A DNA stretch of 18,600 nt. Source: Thalassiosira profunda (taxonomy: Eukaryota > Bacillariophyta > Thalassiosirophyceae > Thalassiosirales > Thalassiosiraceae). The notes below the pieces were generated by a model, which made no database searches, was not told the origin of the DNA, and saw nothing but the letters and a program-made list of their open reading frames with translations. The DNA is taken from assembly GCA_036939355.1 (NCBI GenBank), contig JALLAP010000130.1:1-18600 (forward strand), in the 5' to 3' direction. The position numbers were made by a program, and so were the translations under genes. Of the stretch, positions 9,501 through 15,101 are shown one piece after another (positions within the stretch are counted from its first letter, which is position 1; each line of letters starts with the position of its first letter).

Positions 9501-11102
9501 ACACGCTGAGGTAATAGTTGAAGTAGGCGTACGCGAGCCAACCGCTCGAGCCATCACGAAGGGTGCTGGGGGGCAAACAGATCGCCACGTGTTGGTAGGA
9601 AGGAACGGGGTTGCAGGTGACACCCTTGGATGAACAATTTGGGACTTGGTATCCTAGGAAGTTCAATACGGCGTCCACGATGTCAGCTTCGTTGGCGTTC
9701 GACGCGGTGTTTGCGATGGTGGCCGTGGTGCTGCTCCCCGTCACGTTGAACTGGCCGTGGCTGCACTCCTCCATCTGCGATTTGAAGCACACGGGATCGT
9801 TGAACCAGTTGTCGAAGATCTGCACCTCGGTGGAGGTGGTGGAGTTGTCGGCAGCGATCACGCGCACGACCTGGACGTCGTGGGCCCCGATCGGGCCCAG
9901 GCGACGGCGGCCGAAGGGATCGTTCGGACCTGCCGCCCCTCCCCCACCGGGAGCGTCGGGCGTACCCTTCCCCCTGGCCTTGACCGCGCGGTGCCCGACG
10001 TCGATTTTCCGCCCCCGCTTCGTCGCGCCCTTGGGTACGGCGAGGACGGTCTCCCCCGACTTGGGGCGGACCTTGTCGAAGAAATCGACGGGGAGGTTTT
10101 CGAGCACGTAGACGCCGGTGCCGTCGGAGAGGCGGGCGTTGTCGGTCTCGACGTGGAAGTGACGGCCGGTCTCGGCGTCCCACATCTCGACGATGGCGCG
10201 GAGGTAGAGCCCCTCGACGTCCTGCTCGAAGGGGATGCCGGGGGGGTCTGCTGCGCCCGGCGTCTTGGCGGGGGCAGCACCTGTGTTGAAGGGAAGATGT
10301 TGGAAATTCAGTGTTAGATAGTGATAAAATGCGCACATCATGTGCACATCACATGTGCACCCAGTTGCATCAAGCCGACGACCCCCACTTTTTTGCAGAA
10401 ACCGTCCTCTGCATGAAGATCTCGAATTAAGTCGAGGCGCCTCTGCGGGCGCCCCATCCGGTGCCTCCGGGCGAGGCTCATTCAAGTCCACTGCGGCTCG
10501 CAGCTTCCGCGCATATCATGTGCACAAAAATTGATAACATACCCCCCACTTCTTGCAGCGTCGCGTCCAACGATGCCACAACCCTACGGGAGTTGGCTTT
10601 TCCACGGGTGGACGCGGCGCCCCCCCCGCAAGAGGCTCAGTTACGTCCCCTCTCCAACAGCTCGAGTTTTAGTCCGTGAGCACACATACTCGTGGTCGAC
10701 CCCCTCGCAATCGCACCGCCAACGCCATCCCCCACAAAAAAGAGTCGACGCCAAAAGCAATCGGAGCGCCCGCAGCGAAAACTCACCTCCCGGGCCGGAA
10801 TCCTGGGCCAGCAACTGCAGGGCGACGGGGCGGGCCTCGGGCTCGGGCCGGGCCGCCCTCATCTCGGGCTGGACCACCGCCGCCCCCGCGGACGCGCGGC
10901 GGCGCTCCCCGCCCGGCGCGGCCTCGGCGGGGGGCCCGCGGCGGCCGCGGTTGGCCTGGAGGAGGCGCGGTCCGCCCGGCGCGGCCTCGTCGCGAAGGCC
11001 GCCGCCCCCTCCGTCGCCGCCCCGGGCGCCCCGGGGAGGGCTGGCCGCGACGACGGCGGTGGCCGCCGCGACGGCCGCGGTCGCGAAGCGGAAGAGCTTC
11101 AT
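44..11102 (-). CDS. Giant secreted mosaic protein: M11 metallopeptidase, SPT linkers, G8/beta-helix, carbohydrate-binding-like modules (19 exons, 3' partial)
   Basis: Exons on the minus strand: 11102-10787, 10280-9457, 9370-9277, 9196-8396, 8322-8235, 8169-8047, 7978-7945, 7862-7716, 7624-7445, 7350-6906, 6833-6465, 6381-5871, 5798-5538, 5457-4761, 4691-4608, 4536-3873, 3795-2386, 2302-1727, 1653-44. All 18 complete introns are GT-AG, and phases match throughout, giving 9,234 nt (3,078 codons) without a stop; this is the main support for one gene. Introns are 65-94 nt except the first (506 nt). Of 19 donors, 12 are GTGAGT. The start was chosen because it opens a clear signal peptide. The last exon ends at a GTGAGC donor at 43, so the C-terminus lies outside the window. 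The order of parts implies an extracellular or wall-associated protease with glycan-binding modules; substrate and role are inferred only. It could be split into several gene models by automatic annotation, but the phases argue against that. Confidence 0.82.
1540..3640 (-). other. G8 domain followed by parallel beta-helix (CEMIP/TMEM2-like)
   Basis: Residues about 1932-2075 have the hallmarks of a G8 domain: HDTATWGGAVPVSGDVMLPS, then strand-rich repeats with conserved Gly and Trp, ending near YHRTWARLAETVRPGDITVH. Downstream, HMGG-like beta-helix rungs follow (HVMIHNGGLGMVEGIKLHRM, GRYPIHFHQLGTGCSSCYFR, SENVGYDVLGYCYYLEDGVE) through ANHIVGNAASGGWAGFAMP at the exon 17/18 join. In animals this arrangement is found in CEMIP, TMEM2 and fibrocystin-like proteins, some of which act on hyaluronan. 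Here the substrate is unknown. The segment spans most of exon 17, all of exon 18 and the first part of exon 19. Confidence 0.82.
3690..4388 (-). other. Carbohydrate-binding-like (galactose-binding-fold) module
   Basis: Residues about 1720-1915, from CIDEDFESGQLNGWYADNGA through TWSGPKISLDTSCIEVGYKY and WVIMSGTFDFYREYPEMDSW to IDVDIDMDYFTLERIPLLEF. The pattern of damage-free beta strands, a 'FESG...W' start and a late 'DxDxDYF' calcium-type end resembles CBM4/9-like jelly-roll modules of extracellular proteins. It is split by the 3796-3872 intron (phase 1). The carbohydrate target is unknown. The confidence reflects fold-level resemblance only. Confidence 0.55.
4389..4830 (-). other. Second Ser-Pro-Thr-rich linker block (end of exon 14, exon 15, start of exon 16)
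   Basis: Exon 14 ends in APTSSPTPAPTVGPTV. Exon 15 (4691-4608, 28 codons) is pure linker, SPSSSPSTSPTTSPSRTPSS onwards. Exon 16 opens with SPTKSPTTSPSSTPSKSPSA and reaches PTASPH. Both introns (4692-4760 and 4537-4607) are phase 0, as in the first linker block. This separates the unrecognised region from the carbohydrate-binding-like module. Confidence 0.78.
4761..7280 (-). other. Large unrecognised extracellular region (exons 10-14)
   Basis: Residues about 893-1600 lie between two SPT linkers. Landmarks are SWSIRIGTNGNIYSHYVPGM, APWIDEVQQSVAVNGKYN, a Cys-containing FVHQAGAYQRDAPYTDTPFY, and later HFGPDPYHFTPDFGATFPAH. There are many Asn-x-Ser/Thr sites, Trp, and spaced Cys residues, as expected for a secreted beta-rich fold. 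I do not recognise a named family. The last part, DISIRPTWKLLGFFDPTDTN then PPTRAPTSSPTPAPT, leads into the next linker. Exon joins are 6906/6833 (phase 1), 6465/6381 (phase 1), 5871/5798 (phase 2) and 5538/5457 (phase 2). Confidence 0.6.
7281..7862 (-). other. First Ser-Pro-Thr-rich linker block (exons 8, 9 and start of exon 10)
   Basis: About 125 residues are built from short degenerate repeats of the type SPSKSPT, SPSxxPT and PSSSPS. Exon 8 (49 codons) and exon 9 (60 codons) consist only of linker and are flanked by phase-0 introns on both sides; exon 10 starts with NPTKTPSAAPSSSPS. Such linkers are common in diatom secreted and wall-associated proteins, where they are probably extended and O-glycosylated spacers. 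On the plus strand the same DNA looks Gly/Asp/Val-rich; those frames are shadows. Confidence 0.8.
7651..7665 (+). repeat. Intronic copy of the TGTGCACATGATGTG motif
   Basis: Exact 15-mer within the 7625-7715 intron of the giant gene, antisense to that gene. The reverse complement occurs exactly at 10334-10348. Confidence 0.75.
7945..8580 (-). other. Beta-type module after the M11 domain (end of exon 4 to exon 7)
   Basis: Residues about 618-760 begin near GIMFDIEAINDTINVQSLTF and continue through WGDVTLTFPEVSVSAGSKRA to YILAGQETASPLVSDGVIRV. The alternating hydrophobic pattern suggests a beta-sandwich. From memory, similar segments follow M11 or SPT regions in diatom secreted proteins; I have no family name for it. 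It is spread over four exons, two of them small (88 nt and 34 nt), joined in phases 1, 2 and 2. The 34-nt exon 7 (7978-7945) is needed to keep the frame. The role is unknown; binding is a guess. Confidence 0.5.
8396..10280 (-). other. Peptidase M11 (gametolysin-like) domain, exons 2-4
   Basis: Residues about 230-550 match the gametolysin family, zinc metalloproteases of the metzincin type that in green algae digest cell-wall glycoproteins. After joining exons 2 and 3 the protein reads MHEIGHNLDLRHS (residues 378-390): His379, His383 and His389 are the zinc ligands and Glu380 is the catalytic base. The family's YGDQTGMMG segment with the Met-turn follows, then APRMCFNNAKNHQLGW, which is assembled across the exon 3/4 junction. 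The usual HExxHxxGxxH Gly is Asp386 here. A Cys-rich stretch follows at about residues 552-600 (SNCCGNGVCESREYDTCDSD). Activity is likely because every ligand is present, but the Gly-to-Asp change makes it uncertain. Confidence 0.85.
10281..10786 (-). other. First intron of the giant gene (506 nt), with repeated sequence blocks
   Basis: Bounded by GTGAGT at 10786-10781 and ...TTCAACACAG ending at 10281. It is about six times longer than the other introns of the gene. In sense orientation it holds two similar blocks: CTGCAAGAAGTGGGGGG followed by TGTGCACATGATATG (10558-10512), and CTGCAAAAAAGTGGGGG followed by TGTGCACATGATGTG (10398-10334), with an extra half motif at 10360-10350. First introns often carry regulatory elements; function here is unproven. 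Confidence 0.75.
10334..10360 (-). repeat. TGTGCACATGATGTG motif plus adjacent half copy
   Basis: The minus strand reads GTGCACATGTGATGTGCACA followed by TGATGTGCGC; the full 15-mer is 10348-10334. It lies 53 nt upstream of the acceptor of the giant gene's first intron. A variant copy, TGTGCACATGATATG, is at 10526-10512 in the same intron. Confidence 0.75.
10787..11102 (-). other. Exon 1 of the giant gene: signal peptide and Arg/Gly/Pro-rich propeptide
   Basis: The protein starts MKLFRFATAAVAAATAVVAA, a basic residue followed by a hydrophobic Ala/Val core ending in small residues, so it should enter the secretory pathway with cleavage near residue 20. The remaining ~85 residues are low-complexity Arg, Gly, Pro and Ala with a repeated EAAPGG motif. 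The exon is far more GC-rich than the rest of the gene. It ends at 10787 with a GTGAGT donor, phase 1. The propeptide probably continues into exon 2, up to a tribasic RRRL site near residue 230, just before the recognisable peptidase core; maturation there is inference. Confidence 0.72.
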
Positions 11103-11369
11103 GGATTCTTCTCCGATCTTCCTGCTGATTTCCGGCTTGCGTTCGTCTTGTCGTCAGTGTCGATCCAATCGATGGGTGGTTGCCTTGTTGCTGTCCAAGT
11201 TGGCCATTCTTGAGAGCAAAGGGGCATGCTCGGGAGGTGCACCCTCCGGCGGGGCGCTCAGTTGAAGTCCAATCACGAGGTCGCACGGGGTCTCTGGGTC
11301 ACAATTCGAGGCCCACAAAAAAAAACGATTCTGCACAGTTTTGAATAAGATCGGCCACAAAAGCGAACC

Positions 11370-11385
11370 AAAATGACGTCATTTT
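11370..11385. promoter_or_regulatory. 16-bp perfect palindrome with full CRE core
   Basis: AAAATGACGTCATTTT reads the same on both strands and contains TGACGTCA, the full-length binding site of ATF/CREB-type bZIP factors. It lies 268 bp upstream of the giant gene's start codon and in the shared divergent region. In diatoms, TGACGT elements are known to mediate CO2/cAMP-responsive transcription. A half-site-like ATGACGC follows at 11420. Function here is inferred from sequence only. Confidence 0.5.
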
Positions 11386-11428
11386 TTTGGGACGCGTGGG
11401 GTCACTAGTTTCGCCTCAGATGACGCAG

Positions 11429-11453
11429 AGAACCGGTCGAAGTCACCGGTTCT
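11429..11453. repeat. 9-bp perfect inverted repeat, 7-nt loop
   Basis: AGAACCGGT and ACCGGTTCT flank CGAAGTC. A second inverted repeat, TCCCGG/CCGGGA, lies 12 bp further at 11465-11485. Both could be dyad protein-binding sites or small hairpins; no function is shown by the sequence. Confidence 0.6.
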
Positions 11454-11660
11454 TTTCGCGTCACTCCCGGATGGCGTCTCCGGGATTTGTCCGGAATCCA
11501 AGCTTCTAAAAAGGTCATAAATAATATACTAGTAAATAATATATGTTATTTCTTGTATCAAATACCTAAGAGGTAAGAGGAGGATCTAGTTGATCAACGA
11601 AGCTTGAAATCTTTGAGAGAAGTGCTTCTCTGGTGCATCCAAAAGGAACACAAGCACAAG

Positions 11661-11697
11661 CAATCTGGGCGCTTTGAAATTTTCTAGCGTCCAGATT
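11661..11697. repeat. 12-bp imperfect inverted repeat (hairpin)
   Basis: AATCTGGGCGCT (11662-11673) can pair with AGCGTCCAGATT (11686-11697), with one G-T wobble, around an AT-rich 12-nt loop. No run of T follows and no RNA gene is recognised. Confidence 0.5.
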
Positions 11698-12656
11698 TGC
11701 TCATGTTAGCTGAACACCAGGGAAGCCAAACCTCGGCCCCAACCGCTGCTTATCGATATTCCTATGGGTTGATTGTTGCGTTGGCCTCTCTGGCGCCCGC
11801 GTGCGGCTTTCATTGTTGTATCCCTGACACGTGAAGAATCTCCGGGAGGAGGTCTATCAGTGTGGGCTGGGCTGAGCTGAGCAAGCACGGAACGCGATGT
11901 CCAGCCAGCGAGCAGGTGACAATCTACTCACGAGGCCTTCCTTCGGGCACAATCACTCCCCAGGACTACAGCCAATTTGCAGGGTGACAATCCTACTCGT
12001 TGACGATAGGTTTGCAAGGTGAAGGGGCATTTTCCTTCCGACAGATACTCCCCAGCAGAGCAGAGAGGACGAGTGCACAGCGTCGTTGATGCTTTGCTCG
12101 GTCAATTGGCTGTTATCCGGTCATCTTGCTTGCTTTTCACCGCGTGTTTTTGGGCGGCCCCATAATGGCGAAGGCAGCGCAAAATCGCCCACATTGAACG
12201 TTACTTAGCGACCGGGCTTGACGGACGGCAAATCCGGATATTGCTGGCCTCCGGGGTTCTGAGTCTGATAGACGAGGGGCCCTTCGTTTCGAAGAGAAAC
12301 CTTCGCTCTGTCACAACACAATACTGAATTCCTACCTGCAAATGTCCGAGGGAAGCCAATTGACAGCCAACAAATTCGCAGGCCGGCGCGCTGGGGCAGA
12401 TGAGCAGAAGGGCAGTTGAGACGACCACGCGCGCCCGCATCCAGGATGGCACCCCCAGCAGCCAACCACCTTCTCATCCGCATCACCTCGCTCAGATCAC
12501 CTCCCACACACTCACAGAGCCTACCGGCGGTTCTCCTCTGCACCTCTTGGGCACCTCCGGCAGCCGACGCCCTACGAAGTGCCCTCGCCGCCGCCCCTCC
12601 GGCTGACGCGCGACCGAGACGGAGACCGAGAGCGAGCCAGCCAGAGCTGCATAACA

Positions 12657-14810
12657 ATGGCCGACGCCCAGCAGGCCGAGCTCGCGGCCCTCGCCCGCGA
12701 GAAGGAAGAGGGACTGGCGCGCATCGCCGAGCTCGAGGCCATCATTCAGGATGAGGCCAGTGAGTTCTCTGACATCGTGTGTGTGATGCGTTGGTGTGGG
12801 TGTCGTGTGCGTCGTCGCAGGGTGTGTGTCGAATCCGCGGTTTGGCGGCGTCGAGGGCGGGAACTGGCGGCAAACATCCGCGGCGAGCAGCGTCCATTGG
12901 CGGCAAGAGCGTCCATTGGCGGCTTGGCCGCGACGACGGCAACGAGGTTGACATTCCACGGACGTCGACTCGTTTCATTTTCGACGGCGGGCTAATTTTG
13001 TGCACGTGATGTGTTCTATTCGAGGTCGCCTCATGAGTGAATGAGTGGTGATCCCAACTGCCTCGCGGCTCGTTGTGTGCACATGACATGCGCGCGACCT
13101 TTCGGGGCACGTTCGATCGCGCGCCTTGCGTCTTTATCACCTCTCATTCTCCACGAACAATCTCCACTCACAATTCCACGGTACGTTCGCCAGGCTCCAT
13201 CGTCAAGCGCTCCCGAGCCCAGGTCGAGCTCGCCTCCCTCCATAAACGCTTCGGCGTCCGCGAATCCCGCGCCTCCGTCCGCGCCCTGCTGGGCGGGAGC
13301 CAGTCCGGCGGACTCGTCACCAAAAACGCGAGATTGCCCTCATGGAACGGCGGAAGCGGGAGCGGGAGGAGGAAATTGCGCGGCTGAGGGAGGCGTTGCA
13401 GGGGCGAGAGCTGACGCGGGAGCGGCGGGCGCAGCTGGAGAAGGAACTGGAGGAGGCCCAAAAGGAGGCGGAGGAATTGGCGCTGGATGTGAGCGAGCAC
13501 CAGCGGCGCCGGTCCACGCTCAAGGGAGAAGAGGGGGCGGGCGCGGCAAAAGAGGTGGAGAAAGCCGACGCGGAGGCCGAGGCCCCGCCCACGGTCGACA
13601 CCTCCGAGAGCACCGAAGAGGAAGAGGAGGACCTGACCGCCTCCGAAATCACCCGCCGCCGCGCCCGGATTCTCGACGCCAACCGCATGTCCGATATTGT
13701 CGAGGGGGATTCGGAAGAGGAAACGATGTCTCCCGGCTCGGCGGGCTTTTTGACGAGCCCCGAGCCCTCCTTCACCACCCCGGGCGGCGCCGCGAGCTTG
13801 GGCAGCGCCGGTGCCAGTTCCGGATCGATCGGGGCGAGCTTCAACAGCCGCGCGAGCGGCGCGAGTCCCGGGGGAGGATTGCCGCGGGTGCCCAGCCTGG
13901 ACGTCGAGGACGGCGGCGACGACGAGGACCTTCGCGCGCGCATCCGGGAATTGGAACTGGAGGTGAAGAAGTGGAAGGCCAAGGCTTCGGAGCTCGAGGA
14001 GACGTGCGAGGATTTGAGAGACGAGAAGGGGCTCCAAAACATGGAAATCCTAGCCCTCAAGGACAAAGTGGCTCTCGGAGGGCGGCCGTCCCTCGTGAGC
14101 ACCGGCGGCCGGCCGTCCCTCAGCTCCACGGGCTCGCGGGGATCGCGGCGGTTCAGCACCCGCGCCCTTGGCAATCCCTCCCTCCGCTCTTCGCTGCAGC
14201 GCCAGTCGATGATGGGAATGTCGGTGGACGAGCAAATGCGCGCCGAGGCCGGGCTGGAAATGAAGGCGCTCGAGGAACGCTTGAAGGAAATCGACGGCGA
14301 GAAGGGCGAACTGCTGGCCGAGCTGGCGACCATGCGAGCCATTCTGGAGAACACGAACGACGACGACGGGAAGAAGAAGGTGGAGCGGCTCGTGTACCAG
14401 CTGTCGTGCAAGAAGTGCGACAAGTTGAAGGTGAGCGTCTGCGCCGTGCGTTTCTTTTGGTTGCTTCGATGTTCGCTCTCATTTGTCCGCTGCTCATTCT
14501 CGATTAGAATTGCGTTGGCACGACGAAAGTGGATTTGAAGACGACGATCGGGAAGCACATCGATCGGGTGGTGGAGACTACGCAGAAGGGGAAGGCCAAG
14601 TCGGGAGATGCGAACGATGAGAAGGACGGGAAGCGGGAAAAGTGGAGCGAGGAGTTCTGCATGCACTTTGCAAAGCACTGTCAGTCGAAGTTCCCCGGGA
14701 AGTCCAAGTCGAAAAAAGATGTGATCAAATTCTGTCAGGCAAACATCAAGTGCGAGGTGCTGCGACGGCACGACGGAGCCGAGCTCATGTGGGAGATGGA
14801 GGAGGATTAG
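12657..14810 (+). CDS. Acidic coiled-coil protein of unknown function (3 exons, possible frameshift)
   Basis: Exons 12657-12759, 13194-14430 and 14508-14810; introns 12760-13193 (phase 1, GTGAGT) and 14431-14507 (phase 0, GTGAGC). The start ACAATGGCC gives MADAQQAELAALAREKEEGL. Predicted length is about 547 residues. Residues ~1-190 and ~300-420 are Glu/Lys/Arg-rich heptad-like coiled coils (for example RKREREEEIARLREALQ), separated by a Ser/Gly-rich part. The C-terminal ~110 residues are a compact basic domain with CKKCDKLK at the exon 2/3 join, then FCMHFAKHCQSKF and IKFCQANIKCEVL, possibly metal-binding. I recognise no family. The coding frame appears to change at an A5 run near 13322-13326; restoring it needs one more base, or a later acceptor at 13304 avoids it. 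Confidence 0.7.
12760..13193 (+). other. First intron of the coiled-coil gene (434 nt) with two motif copies
   Basis: Donor GTGAGT at 12760 and acceptor TTCGCCAG ending at 13193. It contains TGTGCACGTGATGTG (12999-13013) and TGTGCACATGACATG (13076-13090), both in the sense orientation, as in the first intron of the divergent giant gene. It is much longer than the second intron (77 nt). An alternative acceptor at 13303 would extend it to 544 nt. Confidence 0.6.
12999..13090 (+). repeat. Two copies of the TGTGCAC motif in the first intron of the coiled-coil gene
   Basis: TGTGCACGTGATGTG at 12999-13013 (one difference from the 15-mer) and TGTGCACATGACATG at 13076-13090 (two differences), followed by CGCG as in the giant-gene copies. 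Confidence 0.7.
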
Positions 14811-15101
14811 TGAAGAGGGCTTCGGTAGTGGAGTACGTGTAGAGCCGTGCCTTTAATCGTTTAGGAAAAAACAGACAACTTTTGCGCATATCATGCATAA
14901 CGATCTGGCAATCGGCTTGGATGAATCTAAGTCCCCCAACGTGTGCGTAATGCAATCAGACATTACTAGCAATATTCTGTGAATGTGTATTGATTGGCGG
15001 GATGCGATGCCGCGCCTCCGGAAACCCCGAATTTCGCCTTGACGAGGAGGCAAAGAAGATCTAATCCTCTTCGCCTTGATTGCCCGAGCATTCGTGTGCC
15101 T
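14811..15101. other. Convergent intergenic region
   Basis: Holds the 3' ends of the coiled-coil gene and the RING/Tudor gene. A partial copy of the intron motif, GCGCATATCATGCAT, is at 14884-14898. No gene is seen. Confidence 0.5.

Larger units (their letters stand above)
11103..12656. other. Divergent intergenic region between the giant gene and the coiled-coil gene
   Basis: No convincing coding region: the short open frames lack coding-like third positions and family resemblance. It should carry both promoters. Listed separately are a CRE palindrome (11370-11385), two inverted repeats (11429-11453, 11465-11485) and a hairpin (11661-11697). An AT-rich island at 11516-11560 contains AAATAATATA twice (11519, 11534) around ACTAGT. 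An imperfect direct repeat AGGTGACAATCTACTC (11914-11929) and AGGGTGACAATCCTACTC (11981-11998) is also present. The CT- and C-rich stretch 12400-12656 before the ATG is probably the 5' leader of the plus-strand gene. Confidence 0.6.

Noticed and set aside
11300..12400. tRNA or other small RNA gene in the intergenic region
   Set aside because: I found no T-arm/B-box-like GGTTCGAATCC and no cloverleaf; only short inverted repeats.
12201..12657. Minus-strand open frames upstream of the coiled-coil gene
   Set aside because: No family resemblance, no signal peptide and Arg/Ala-rich low complexity; more likely promoter and leader sequence.
13319..13328. Programmed -1 ribosomal frameshift site in the coiled-coil gene
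   Set aside because: The direction fits, but the heptamer is CAAAAAC, not a canonical X XXY YYZ slippery site, and an indel or later acceptor is simpler.
13041..14507. Plus-strand 488-codon open frame rich in Gly/Arg overlapping the coiled-coil gene
   Set aside because: It is the shadow frame of the coiled-coil exon: composition is low-complexity and the codon third-position pattern belongs to the other frame.
13317..14771. Minus-strand 484-codon Ser/Arg-rich open frame
   Set aside because: Antisense shadow of a GC-rich coding exon; it also runs across the 77-nt intron of the plus-strand gene without own splice signals.
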